This document shows, in pieces, positions 26,855 through 35,189 of a DNA stretch of 64,000 nt. Each line of letters opens with the position of its first letter. Within the stretch, counting starts at the first letter, position 1. The stretch covers positions 3,348,001 to 3,412,000 of the forward strand of contig OZ245715.1 of NCBI GenBank assembly GCA_965226965.1. The letters are read 5' to 3'. The position numbers were made by a program, and so were the translations under genes. The notes under the pieces are model-generated. The model searched no databases and was not told the DNA's origin. It was given only the letters and a program-made list of their open reading frames with translations. Origin of the DNA: Endoryza foliicola (GTDB lineage Bacteria > Bacteroidota > Bacteroidia > Chitinophagales > Chitinophagaceae).

Positions 26855-27846
26855 TATTCCGGTAAGTTTTGAAGTAAGAAATCGCGAATATTGCCTCCTA
26901 TTACTTTTTCAATATCAATTCTTGAAATGCCAAGTTTTTGTAATGCGGCTACTACTTCTCTAAAACCATTGATATCATAGCTGGCTTCAATTGCCCCATC
27001 GAAATCGGAGCCCATGGAAACGCGCTCCACTCCTATTCGATCCATTACATATTTGATGGCTTTTGCAGTGGCCATGGCGTCGGTTCCACATACGGCCGTT
27101 TCCCACATTCCTATACAGATCAGTCCTTTTCGTTTGCCAATTTCATCAATTTGCGCATCACTTAAATTTCTCACATTATCGCAGGTTGCTTTTACTCCGG
27201 TATGTGAAACCAACAAAGGAACCGATGTGTATTTGAAGATATCATCGATCAATTTGGGTGACGCATGCGCCAAATCAATGATGATGTGCTTTTTGATCAT
27301 GGCATCTATCAATTGCTTTCCTTTTTCTGTTAAACCACCTTTGTCTACTCCATGAGCTGAGCCTCCCCATTCATTGTCGAAAAAATGGGTAAGTCCAATG
27401 TATCTTACACCGGCATTGAAAAAAGTATCCAAATTAGTAAGATCATTTTCCAAACAATGTGCACCTTCTAGTGCCAACATTCCGGCCGCGATAGAACGGT
27501 TCTTAGCCCTATCATTGATGAATTGCTCCAAATCGGATTTGGTTTGTATCACTCGAAAAGTTCCTTCCGAGTATTCGGCTGTTTTATGTAGCGCCTCGCA
27601 TTGGTGAAGGGCTCTCGACTTCATACTGAACCAATCGTGCCAGTTGCGTAGTTGAGCAAAACTCAATAAGGCAACTTGATCGGTTTCTGCGGTATTCTTC
27701 TCATAATTGATTCCTCTTGGAGTTTTACTCACGATGGAAAAGATTTGAAAAGCCTCATTAGCTTCCAGCATTCGAGGAATGTCTACATGACCGTGATCGG
27801 CTTTTTTCAAAATATTACGATCCCATAAAAGAGCATCACAGTGCAT
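26854..27846 (-). CDS. membrane dipeptidase (peptidase M19), 5' end cut off by an in-frame TAG
   Basis: This is the catalytic domain of a zinc-dependent M19 dipeptidase (330 aa from the first ATG after the stop). Visible motifs are the metal-binding HCD at the start, GHVDIPRML, LALEGAHCLEN (Glu bridging ligand, ~125), IDLAHASPKLIDDI (His, ~197), LLVSHTGVKA (His, ~218) and GSDFDGAI (Asp, ~281). The same frame continues upstream through YDSIPFIAD to a TAG at 27874-27876, then into a membrane-anchor segment starting at 28020. The ATG at 27846 falls inside the conserved beta-strand IADMHCD, so a product starting there would lack normal N-terminal residues. The gene is therefore probably damaged, unless the TAG is a sequencing error. 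Confidence 0.85.
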   Translation of the reverse strand: MHCDALLWDRNILKKADHGHVDIPRMLEANEAFQIFSIVSKTPRGINYEKNTAETDQVALLSFAQLRNWHDWFSMKSRALHQCEALHKTAEYSEGTFRVIQTKSDLEQFINDRAKNRSIAAGMLALEGAHCLENDLTNLDTFFNAGVRYIGLTHFFDNEWGGSAHGVDKGGLTEKGKQLIDAMIKKHIIIDLAHASPKLIDDIFKYTSVPLLVSHTGVKATCDNVRNLSDAQIDEIGKRKGLICIGMWETAVCGTDAMATAKAIKYVMDRIGVERVSMGSDFDGAIEASYDINGFREVVAALQKLGISRIDIEKVIGGNIRDFLLQNLPE

Positions 27847-27873
27847 ATCGGCAATAAAAGGAATGGAATCATA

Positions 27874-28020
27874 CTATTTTGGAACACTGTCAGTGATACT
27901 CTTGTGAAGGGTTTTGTTCATCGATTGATCGATGTATTTCGGAGCGAAGAAGAAAAACCCGATAGCGGCAACCAGAATAATAATGCCTAAAATGGAAAGA
28001 ATTCTGCGAATAATTTTCAT
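27874..28020 (-). pseudogene. detached N-terminal anchor of the M19 dipeptidase, ending in TAG
   Basis: From the ATG at 28020 this frame encodes 48 residues: MKIIRRILSILGIIILVAAI and further hydrophobic residues, then APKYIDQSMNKTLHKSITDSVPK, then TAG. It is exactly in frame with the dipeptidase (58 codons to its ATG at 27846). Bacteroidota M19 proteins typically carry such a membrane anchor and a short linker before the 'FIADxHxD' strand. So this is the true 5' part of one 388-residue gene (26854-28020) interrupted at codon 49. It could still make a 48-residue membrane peptide. Confidence 0.8.
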
Positions 28021-28204
28021 GAATTTTTATGTCTTAACTAAACTGAATAAATAATAAGTAAGCTTTATAACCCTCTATATTTCAAATATTAATTCAAAAG
28101 CGTAAACCGAAATTTCATCAATAAAAACCCGTCACGATCATTTGTTAGTAGCTTGCTATTCAATGAATTGGGTTACTTTTTAATATTTTTTGTATTAAGG
28201 TATG

Positions 28205-28212
28205 TAATTTTG
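28205..28212 (+). promoter_or_regulatory. -7 box (TAATTTTG) for the E-set protein gene
   Basis: TAATTTTG matches the Bacteroidota -7 consensus TAnnTTTG and lies 63 bp before the ATG at 28276. A TTTTTTG lies upstream but at a shorter spacing (12 bp) than usual, so this is a weak call. The region 28021-28204 otherwise holds nothing recognisable. Confidence 0.35.
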
Positions 28213-28275
28213 CCTTTATCTACGATTGCTTGGCGAAAATCAATTGCTTTTACAACCTTCAATAAACCAAGCATT

Positions 28276-28566
28276 ATGGTAACTAAGACCTACTACAAAA
28301 CCAAGGATTACTGCAAAGTAAAGTTTTCACTCGTTGCAGATAACGCCTCTTCTATTGAAATCCTCGGACTGAACAGCGACTGGATGCAGCCGCTTGTAAT
28401 GAACAAGAAAAAGGATGGTACGTTTTCAATAGACGTTAATCTTCCTAAAGATTCAAAACATGAATTCAAGTACCGCGTGAACGAATCAGAGTGGCTGAAC
28501 GACCCTGAAGCGGACGCTGAAGCACCCAATGTTTACGGTGGTACAAATAGTGTAATTACCCTATAA
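28276..28566 (+). CDS. small glycogen-binding / isoamylase early-set domain protein
   Basis: This 96-aa protein is a single immunoglobulin-like E-set domain similar to CBM48/AMPK glycogen-binding modules. Features are VKFSLVADNASSIEILGLNSDWMQPLVMNKKKDGTF and HEFKYRVNESEWLNDPEADA, followed by NVYGGTNSVITL. No enzyme domain is attached. The frame is open back to 28153, but the upstream residues do not resemble the family and the ATG at 28276 fits the first strand. Freestanding versions like this are common in Bacteroidota; their role is not established. Confidence 0.88.
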   Translation: MVTKTYYKTKDYCKVKFSLVADNASSIEILGLNSDWMQPLVMNKKKDGTFSIDVNLPKDSKHEFKYRVNESEWLNDPEADAEAPNVYGGTNSVITL

Positions 28567-28587
28567 GCAATCTGTACTGTATTTTAA

Positions 28588-28631
28588 AAAAGCTGTCTTG
28601 GGAACTCAATTGAGTTTCGAAGGCGGCTTTT
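28588..28631. terminator. bidirectional intrinsic terminator
   Basis: A 20-bp stem (one mismatch, some G-U pairs) with an AATT loop, starting AAAAGC and ending GCTTTT, separates the convergent E-set and radical SAM genes. Confidence 0.85.
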
Positions 28632-28636
28632 CCGTT

Positions 28637-30856
28637 TTAGATCCTCAAGAGTCCAAATTTATGCAGACCACTCATTGGCTTGTTGTCCCAAAACAGTTCA
28701 AAATCGTCCCATCCATTTTTCTCGTAGCTGTCTTGAACTTGCTTTAAGGATTGTTTTGCTTTTTCCGGTCCTAGCGTTGGTAACAATTCGAACAACCACT
28801 TTCCTTGTTCGGCAGGCACGGTAAGCGTATAAGTTTGCTTCTTTGTAATGAGTGTTATATTGGCCATTTCTCTCGAATTCCCTTTTTTGGTTTGAGTGAA
28901 AAAGTCGATTGACACAGATTTATTCAACCAAATTACTTGAGACTCTAGTTTGAACGGTGGAAGAGGTTCATTGGTGATGTAATTCAAGATCAGGTCGGGA
29001 GCAACCGTAGTTTTGGGCACTTTAAAATCGAACCACTTGTGAAGGGGTTCCTCAAAACCAAGTGCATGCATGTAGTTGAACAGGGCTTTTCGAAGTCCGT
29101 CGCCAAAGCGCTCGTGTTCTCCAACAGGGTCGTGGTGATCGCGGTCATTATTAGCGAAACGCCCCTCGCCAGTTCCAATTCGCTCTACTTTAAATGCTGC
29201 GGGGTTTTTGCCTACCGGGCTATGGGCAGTCATGGTGAACAGATGCCAAAATGCCGACTGTAGTACTCCTGTTTTGAACAATTGCCTTACCATTTCAAGA
29301 GAGTCGATGGTTTCTTGGGCTGTTTGAGTAGGGAATCCATACATCAGATACGCATGAACCATGATACCGGCTTCGGTAAAATGTTTGGTTACTTGTGCCA
29401 CCTGTTCTACTGTTATTCCTTTCTGAATAAGCGCAAGCAGTCGATCGGAAGCTACTTCAAGTCCTCCCGAAACAGCAATACAGCCCGATTCTTTTAAAAG
29501 CAAACAAAGATCGCGGGTAAAATTCTTTTCAAAACGAATATTGGTCCACCAACTAACTACTAGCTTTCGTTTGATGATTTCTAGTGCCAATGCCTTCATT
29601 AGCGAAGGCGGTGCGGCTTCGTCAACAAAATGAAAACCATTCTCTCCTGTTTGCGCCATCATTTCTTCCATTCGATCGCAGAGAATACTTGCGTTGATGG
29701 GTTCGTAGCGTTGAATATAATCGAGGTTAATATCACAGAAAGTGCATTTCGCCCAATAGCAACCGTGCGCCATGGTTAGCTTGTTCCAACGGCCATCGCT
29801 CCACAGCCTGTGCATGGGGTTGGCCACTTCTAAAGCAGAAATGTATAGATCCAATTTAAAGTCGCTGTAATCGGGGGTACCTACTTGACCTTGTTTGTAG
29901 TCGGTGCATGCAGCATTGTTTATATATGATACTTTTTCCCCATCGTTCATCAAACAGCGCTTCAATTGATCTTGTGGTATGCTTCCTTCCACAAACTTGA
30001 TGAGTTGTTCAATGGGCGCTTCTCCGTCGTCGAGGGTAATAAAATCGAGTACTTCGAAAACCCGTGTATCTGAAAGAGATCGCAATTCAGTGTTTGCATA
30101 ACCACCACCCAAGGCCACTTTAATAGAAGGATGATGTGTTTTTAACCATTGAGCACATCTCAAACCTGCATACAAGTTACCGGGAAAAGGAACAGAGATG
30201 GCCACCAACTTAGGCTGTTCTTTTTCTATGATTGCTTTGAAAACTTGAATGGTTTTTTCGTCAATGAAAGTCAAAGGTTGATTGAGGGCTTCAAAGAGTT
30301 CATCGTATTCGGAAGCTGCTCTCCCAAGACGTTCCGCATACCTGCTGAATCCGAAATGGTCGTCTAAGGTTTCTTTGATCAAATCAGACAAATCTTCCAG
30401 ATACATGGTTGCTAAATGCTTGGCTTGGTCCTGAATTCCCATGGCACCGAAGGCCCAAGTGATATCGGCGATCTGTTTGAATCGATCGGCTTCGGGTAGA
30501 AAATTACGTTGACAAATTTGCTGGGCCATTGTGGGGCGCTTTCCCTGAAGAAAGCTCATCACAATATCAATTGTTTGTACGTACTGGTCTTGTAAGGCAA
30601 TGATTCGTTTGCAATTGTCTGACCATTCAGCCACTAATCCTCCAATTCTCTTAAACACATCTTTCAGTCCTTCCGAAGAAAAGACCAAATTGGTTACTTC
30701 AATGCCTAAATCGGCTTGAAAACTGCTGACGCCTCTTGTATTCAGAAAGCCTTTGAGATAAGCCGTAGCGGGGTACGGCGTATTCAATTGCGTAAAGGGA
30801 GGTGTTATTAAAACAACAGTAGACAAGTGGAGAAATTTTCCGCAAACATACATCAT
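28637..30856 (-). CDS. B12-binding-type radical SAM protein
   Basis: This 739-aa protein starts VVLITPPFTQLNTPYPATAYLKG, typical of cobalamin-binding-type radical SAM proteins. A Rossmann-like domain is at ~210-300 (LVAISVPFPGNLYAGLRCAQWL, VALGGGYANTEL). The radical SAM core (~350-590) has the cluster motif HGCYWAKCTFC, a CX4CX2C spacing rather than the usual CX3CX2C. It then has SGGLEVASDRLLALIQKGIT and AYLMYGFPTQTAQETIDSLEM. I see no DxHxxG cobalamin motif. The reaction is unknown. The gene is divergent from rluF with 46 bp between starts. Confidence 0.87.
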   Translation of the reverse strand: MMYVCGKFLHLSTVVLITPPFTQLNTPYPATAYLKGFLNTRGVSSFQADLGIEVTNLVFSSEGLKDVFKRIGGLVAEWSDNCKRIIALQDQYVQTIDIVMSFLQGKRPTMAQQICQRNFLPEADRFKQIADITWAFGAMGIQDQAKHLATMYLEDLSDLIKETLDDHFGFSRYAERLGRAASEYDELFEALNQPLTFIDEKTIQVFKAIIEKEQPKLVAISVPFPGNLYAGLRCAQWLKTHHPSIKVALGGGYANTELRSLSDTRVFEVLDFITLDDGEAPIEQLIKFVEGSIPQDQLKRCLMNDGEKVSYINNAACTDYKQGQVGTPDYSDFKLDLYISALEVANPMHRLWSDGRWNKLTMAHGCYWAKCTFCDINLDYIQRYEPINASILCDRMEEMMAQTGENGFHFVDEAAPPSLMKALALEIIKRKLVVSWWTNIRFEKNFTRDLCLLLKESGCIAVSGGLEVASDRLLALIQKGITVEQVAQVTKHFTEAGIMVHAYLMYGFPTQTAQETIDSLEMVRQLFKTGVLQSAFWHLFTMTAHSPVGKNPAAFKVERIGTGEGRFANNDRDHHDPVGEHERFGDGLRKALFNYMHALGFEEPLHKWFDFKVPKTTVAPDLILNYITNEPLPPFKLESQVIWLNKSVSIDFFTQTKKGNSREMANITLITKKQTYTLTVPAEQGKWLFELLPTLGPEKAKQSLKQVQDSYEKNGWDDFELFWDNKPMSGLHKFGLLRI

Positions 30857-30890
30857 TTGCAGCGGCTTATGCCCGCTGCCATTAATTTCC

Positions 30891-30898
30891 TAGCTTTG
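30891..30898 (+). promoter_or_regulatory. -7 box (TAGCTTTG) 4 bp before the rluF start
   Basis: TAGCTTTG matches TAnnTTTG and ends 4 bp before the ATG at 30903. A transcript from it would be nearly leaderless. No TTTG lies at the usual spacing upstream, so the call is weak. Confidence 0.35.
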
Positions 30899-30902
30899 CA
30901 GT

Positions 30903-31787
30903 ATGCAAGACGATTCTATAAGTTTAAATAAGTTTATCAGCGATACCGGATATTGCAGCAGAAGAGAAGCGGATGAGTTGATTCGTCAAGGTCGTGTTAT
31001 TCTAAACAATGAACTCGCACAGCTCGGCAATCGCTACACCCCGGGTGACATTGTAGAAGTGGATGGCAGTTATTTATCGAATGGCAAACCGAAAAAAGAG
31101 AAAAAAGTCTACCTCGCATTCAATAAGCCGGCAGGCATTACCTGTACAACCGACACGAATATTGCCGGAAACATCATCACATATATAAACTATCCAAAAC
31201 GCATATTCCCTATTGGTCGTTTAGATAAAGATTCGGAAGGACTGATCTTTTTAACCAATGACGGGGATATCGTAAATAAAATTCTTCGTGCATCGAATGA
31301 GCATGAGAAGGAATACATTGTTCGAGTTAACAAATCAATTACGCCTTATTTTTTAGAAAAGATGAGTAAGGGTGTCCCCATTTTGGATACCGTTACCTTA
31401 CCTTGCAAAATTTCAAAGCTGGGAAATCACACGTTTAAGATAGTGTTGAAACAAGGGCTAAACCGCCAGATTCGAAGAATGTGCGAGTATTTTGAATTTG
31501 AAGTAGAGAGCTTGAAACGTGTACGAATCATGAACATTGCTTTGGATAAAATTGCGCTTGGAAAGTGGCGCTATCTAAGTGATGTTGAAATTGCTCAAAT
31601 TGAATCGTTGGTAAAAGATTCATCGAAAACGGCGCTTAAACCCATTAAGAAAGCAAAGCCGGTAGAAGCTAAAAACGCAAAAAAAGCAAAATTGGATATT
31701 CCGAAAGAGGCATTCGAACTGCCTTCTAAATCGAAGAAACCGAAACAATCGAGCTTCAAGGAATATCGAAAAAATAAAAAACGTTAA
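30903..31787 (+). CDS. rluF: 23S rRNA pseudouridine synthase (RluF-like)
   Basis: This enzyme isomerises uridine to pseudouridine in 23S rRNA (U2604 in E. coli). The 294-aa protein has an N-terminal S4 RNA-binding domain (ISLNKFISDTGYCSRREADELIRQGRV), the catalytic motif FPIGRLDKDSEGLIFLTNDGD with the active Asp at about residue 102, and KQGLNRQIRRMCEYF. EYIVRV after the catalytic region fits RluF rather than RsuA. A Lys/Pro-rich basic tail of about 60 residues (~232-294) extends beyond the fold. The stop overlaps the convergent gene by 4 bp. Confidence 0.9.
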   Translation: MQDDSISLNKFISDTGYCSRREADELIRQGRVILNNELAQLGNRYTPGDIVEVDGSYLSNGKPKKEKKVYLAFNKPAGITCTTDTNIAGNIITYINYPKRIFPIGRLDKDSEGLIFLTNDGDIVNKILRASNEHEKEYIVRVNKSITPYFLEKMSKGVPILDTVTLPCKISKLGNHTFKIVLKQGLNRQIRRMCEYFEFEVESLKRVRIMNIALDKIALGKWRYLSDVEIAQIESLVKDSSKTALKPIKKAKPVEAKNAKKAKLDIPKEAFELPSKSKKPKQSSFKEYRKNKKR

Positions 31788-32263
31788 TCCTCTTCCAAGG
31801 CAGTTACTTCGCGTTGGTATTCGTATTGAAGATCTTCGTGCAAGGAATTGAGCAGTGTTTGCACCTTCTTCAATTGTTGGTCGTATAAATTGCTGATCAC
31901 AGAATTACGGCGAACGGGTATTCCGGACTCGCGGATTTGTTGACAGAAATAAATCCGAAGTTGAATCTCCGTTTCCTTATTCCCGCTGTACCGCGCATAT
32001 TTGGTGATGATACGTCCCATTTTGCGAAGGGTTTTCTTGGCAAAATAAAGATGGCTCAAGTTGATCTGTTCCATGCATTCATCCAGTTCTAGTTTAGCTG
32101 CAGCGATAAAAGCCGGTTCGTCATGAGCTTCAAACAACAAATAAGTAAGTAGTTCTTTGTTGTCTTTTTTGAACTTGATCAATCGAAGGCATATCTCCAC
32201 CAATTCCTTGGCAGGCAATTGTTGCAATTCCTTTTTAATATCTTGAACCGTAGCTGCTTTCAT
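31784..32263 (-). CDS. uncharacterised helical protein
   Basis: This 159-aa soluble protein is predicted mostly alpha-helical and is rich in Lys, Glu and Leu (DIKKELQQLPAKELVEICLRLIKFKKDNKELLTYLLFEAHDEPAF). I do not recognise a named family and see no catalytic motif. Its ATG overlaps the stop of the upstream gene by 4 bp (ATGA), so it is translationally coupled to the GreA-C-like protein. Confidence 0.75.
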   Translation of the reverse strand: MKAATVQDIKKELQQLPAKELVEICLRLIKFKKDNKELLTYLLFEAHDEPAFIAAAKLELDECMEQINLSHLYFAKKTLRKMGRIITKYARYSGNKETEIQLRIYFCQQIRESGIPVRRNSVISNLYDQQLKKVQTLLNSLHEDLQYEYQREVTALEED

Positions 32264-32718
32264 AGTATCGAAACTATTTTCTGTTTTTTGTTTTGAAAAT
32301 TGAATTCATCGCCCTCTTTCTTACCTCTCAACTCCAATGCTACCGGGGCATTGGGTGCTACGAGATAGAAATCTTTCCCTTCAACAGTAAGCTTACCCAT
32401 ACCACTCAACAAATAGAAATTGCCTGCAGTGGTTAAAACCAACGCTCCTGCTGAAACCGCACCTAATTTGTAATTCTTTTGAATTTGAATTGCCGTCTCT
32501 TTTTCTTGAAGGGCCGCCGCCAATTGTTTGGAGAACATTTCTTTGTTCAATTGCTGCATCGCTCTTTCGGTTTCATATTTATCGCCCGCACTGCTCTTGG
32601 TTTCGTTGTTGGCGGCTTCCTGAGCTGCATTCAACTGTAAACGGATACTATGCAACCGTTGATCGAACAGTTCCATTATTTTTTCAAACAAGATTTGTTT
32701 TAAAGAGGCATCACTCAT
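32260..32718 (-). CDS. uncharacterised protein with GreA/GreB C-terminal-like end
   Basis: This 152-aa protein has a helical N-terminal half with ANNETKSSAGDKYETERAMQQ (~35-55) and a beta-rich C-terminal half ending in LELRGKKEGDEFNF. The second half recalls the FKBP-like domain of GreA/GreB, where 'LxGKKxGDxV' is characteristic. Similar Bacteroidota proteins carry inconsistent names; I only claim a resemblance. The start at 32718 (MSDASLKQ) is preferred over the ATG at 32757, whose extra residues look unlike a folded N-terminus. It overlaps the following gene by 4 bp. Confidence 0.7.
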   Translation of the reverse strand: MSDASLKQILFEKIMELFDQRLHSIRLQLNAAQEAANNETKSSAGDKYETERAMQQLNKEMFSKQLAAALQEKETAIQIQKNYKLGAVSAGALVLTTAGNFYLLSGMGKLTVEGKDFYLVAPNAPVALELRGKKEGDEFNFQNKKQKIVSIL

Positions 32719-32769
32719 CCTGTAAAAATAATTGAATAATTGTGTAGATTGTAGCATAAATCATTTGCT

Positions 32770-33729
32770 ATGCCATCAAGAAGAAGTTTCGTTAAACAAA
32801 CGGGTCTGGCCTCCATGGCTTTTTTGACCTCTCCCACTGTTGATTTTCTAAAGTCGCAGGGAGTATCAAATGTGGGTATCCAGTTGTTCTCCATCCCAAA
32901 AATGCTTTCTGCAAATCCGGTAGCAGCTATCGGTATGCTACAACAAATGGGCTATAAGGAACTGGAACTTTACGGTCCTTATACATTTAGTGCGGAATCG
33001 GCGAAATCAGGTTGGAAACAAGTAACCGGCATGTTGGGTTTCTCCGGAAGTGGTTATTTTGAGAAAAGCAGTTCCGAATTTTTGAAGTTGATCAAAGATA
33101 GTGGCATGACAACGCCATCGATGCATACAGATCTTGACACTCTCGAAAACGATATGCCGGCGCTTGCAAAAGCAGCACATGAAATGGGGCATAAATATGT
33201 AGTATTACCTGCTATTCCTGATGCAAGAAGGAAGACTTTAGACGATTACAAAAAAATGGCAGACAGCTTCAATAAAATAGGCGCTGCCGCGAAAAAAGAG
33301 GGCATTCGTTTTGGTTATCACAACCACGGATACGGAATAAAACCGCTTGCCGATGGCACGGTTCCCTTGGAAGTTATGTTGAATGCAACTGATCCGGATA
33401 CCGTATTCTTGGAAATGGATCTGTTCTGGACAGCAGCAGGTGGTGCAGATCCGGTGGCATTACTGAACAAGTACTCCAAGCGTTATAAAATGCTCCACAT
33501 TAAAGACATGAGCAAGAAAGCAACCTTTTCCGGCGACGGTGGTGATGCCAGCCAATGGTTTGCTTTATTCCCGCTGATGTGTTCTTGTGGCGATGGAGTG
33601 TTAGACCTCAAAAACATTATTGCTACTTCTCAAAAAATTGGAGTAGAACATTATTTTATTGAGCAAGACATGGTTGCCAACCCGGAAACAGCATTGAAGA
33701 AAAGTATTGATTATATAAAAACAGTGTAA
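32770..33729 (+). CDS. sugar phosphate isomerase/epimerase-like TIM barrel, exported
   Basis: This 319-aa protein has a Tat-type leader (PSRRSFVKQTGLASMAFL) and an AP-endonuclease-2/xylose-isomerase-like TIM barrel. Visible segments are VGIQLFSIPKML, MGYKELELYGPY, FGYHNHGYGI with metal-type His/Asn residues, VFLEMDLFWTAAGG, MLHIKDMS and EHYFIEQDM. A paralogue is at 57679. Its substrate is unknown. It is followed tail-to-tail, 3 bp away, by an alpha/beta-hydrolase-like gene. Confidence 0.87.
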   Translation: MPSRRSFVKQTGLASMAFLTSPTVDFLKSQGVSNVGIQLFSIPKMLSANPVAAIGMLQQMGYKELELYGPYTFSAESAKSGWKQVTGMLGFSGSGYFEKSSSEFLKLIKDSGMTTPSMHTDLDTLENDMPALAKAAHEMGHKYVVLPAIPDARRKTLDDYKKMADSFNKIGAAAKKEGIRFGYHNHGYGIKPLADGTVPLEVMLNATDPDTVFLEMDLFWTAAGGADPVALLNKYSKRYKMLHIKDMSKKATFSGDGGDASQWFALFPLMCSCGDGVLDLKNIIATSQKIGVEHYFIEQDMVANPETALKKSIDYIKTV

Positions 33730-33732
33730 GAC

Positions 33733-34611
33733 TTAGCGCTTGTTCAAAGGCTTTAAAGAAACTGACCTGAGCAAGAACAATTCAAAATAATCGGGGGATG
33801 CAATGATTTCATTGTGCCCCCTTTTTGTTTCTATAAAAACTACCGGAACGCCGAATTTAGATGCTTTTAACTCCGACTCTTGGTAATCGGCGTAAGGAAT
33901 AGCTGCTTGCTTTAAGGATACTCTTAACGTATCAGACATTTCATCAGTACCACCACCTTCGTGCGTATACAAATTGATGAATCTTGGGCTTTTAGTTTTA
34001 TGCAGCCATTTCATAAAAAGTGGGACTTGTCCATACATTCCATCGAACAGTAAAATCTCTTTTACATACGGCTGATTGGAAGCAATTTTCGCAATCACTC
34101 TGTAAGCACCACTGTGACCGGCCAGCACAAGACTTTGCACTTTGGGAATGAAGGATCGCTTTTGTTGAGAAGCCAATTGAGAAAGTAGGCTGTTCATAAA
34201 AAGATTGAAATAACCGGAATCTTCAAACTTACCGCCGTATGAATCAGGTGCATTCTTAGCCATTTCAGGAATCACTAAAACAGCATCGCGATTGGAATGT
34301 AGGAACTGCTCTTTCAGTTTAAAATAGTTGTTAGCACTATCAATATTGTTGAACCAACCATGAAACCAGATAACGATATCAACTTGCTTTTTCAATTTGA
34401 AATTTGCTGGAAATACAACAAGCATTGTGGAATCATTGTAATGCTCCTTTAAAGGATAGTGTTTCCCATCGTAGTGGTGACCATTGCTTCTCAAACTATC
34501 GGGAAAGGCAGGATAGCTATTGATGAGTTTTACAGAACGAGCAGGCTGCGCGACTCCACTAAGAGAGACCAATAGAAGGGCAACAAATAAAAATCGACAA
34601 AAACTAGCCAT
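33733..34611 (-). CDS. secreted alpha/beta-hydrolase-like protein
   Basis: This 292-aa exported protein has a signal peptide (MASFCRFLFVALLLVSLSGVAQ). It has an oxyanion-like IVIWFHGWFNN (~105) and the nucleophile elbow LVLAGHSGAYR (~190), and a candidate catalytic His in TKRGHNEIIA (~265). These are consistent with a serine esterase/hydrolase, though acyl substrate and activity are unknown. The ATG at 34611 is chosen because it starts the signal peptide; it overlaps the end of nudK by 8 bp. Confidence 0.8.
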   Translation of the reverse strand: MASFCRFLFVALLLVSLSGVAQPARSVKLINSYPAFPDSLRSNGHHYDGKHYPLKEHYNDSTMLVVFPANFKLKKQVDIVIWFHGWFNNIDSANNYFKLKEQFLHSNRDAVLVIPEMAKNAPDSYGGKFEDSGYFNLFMNSLLSQLASQQKRSFIPKVQSLVLAGHSGAYRVIAKIASNQPYVKEILLFDGMYGQVPLFMKWLHKTKSPRFINLYTHEGGGTDEMSDTLRVSLKQAAIPYADYQESELKASKFGVPVVFIETKRGHNEIIASPDYFELFLLRSVSLKPLNKR

Positions 34612-35185
34612 TTTTGAAGATATGAATTTGTAAGTATTGAAGCAGCATGATTGTTTTACCATCTTTTATCTCACCCGTTTCAATCATTTTCAAAGCTGTT
34701 GCAAATGGGATTTCTAATACTTCAATTTCTTCTTGCTCTTCGGCAAGTCCTCCCCCATCGTTCACTTTTTGATTATCAGAATAAGCTCCAACAAAGAAAT
34801 GAAGAATCTCTGTCACGGAACCGGGGCTCATGTAACATTCATATACTTTTTTCACGTCTGTAAGTCGGTAACCCGTTTCTTCTTCCGTTTCGCGCATGAT
34901 GGCCTCTTTGGGATGGTCGTTGTCGAGTAGGCCGGCGCAGGCTTCAATAAGCATACCTGATGGGTTGCCATTTACAAAAGTGGGCATGCGGAATTGGCGG
35001 GTTAATACAACAGTCTTCTTCTCGGTATTGTACAACAGAATTACCGCACCATTACCCCGGTCGTATACTTCCCGATGCTGAATTTGAATAGAAGAACCCG
35101 ATTGTTTGGTAAAACTATATTTGTAAAGTTTGTACCAATTGGCTGAAAGAATTTCTTTGGCTTTTATTTCTATGATAGGATCCAT
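34604..35185 (-). CDS. nudK: GDP-mannose pyrophosphatase (NudK-like Nudix hydrolase)
   Basis: This 193-aa Nudix enzyme hydrolyses GDP-mannose and related sugar nucleotides. It matches E. coli NudK along its length, e.g. REVYDRGNGAVILLYNTEKKTVVLTRQFR, ACAGLLDNDHP, the Nudix box (residues ~88-110, REAx-type EAIMRETEEETGY), MSPGSVTEILHFFV and GEIKDGKT. It starts 4 bp after the OmpA gene and overlaps the hydrolase downstream by 8 bp, so the three probably form one operon. Confidence 0.92.
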   Translation of the reverse strand: MDPIIEIKAKEILSANWYKLYKYSFTKQSGSSIQIQHREVYDRGNGAVILLYNTEKKTVVLTRQFRMPTFVNGNPSGMLIEACAGLLDNDHPKEAIMRETEEETGYRLTDVKKVYECYMSPGSVTEILHFFVGAYSDNQKVNDGGGLAEEQEEIEVLEIPFATALKMIETGEIKDGKTIMLLQYLQIHIFKNG

Positions 35186-35189
35186 AATG

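Noticed and set aside
27874..27876. TAG read as pyrrolysine or programmed read-through
   Set aside because: No pyrrolysine genes or read-through signal are visible, and the phylum is not known for it. A mutation or sequencing error is simpler.
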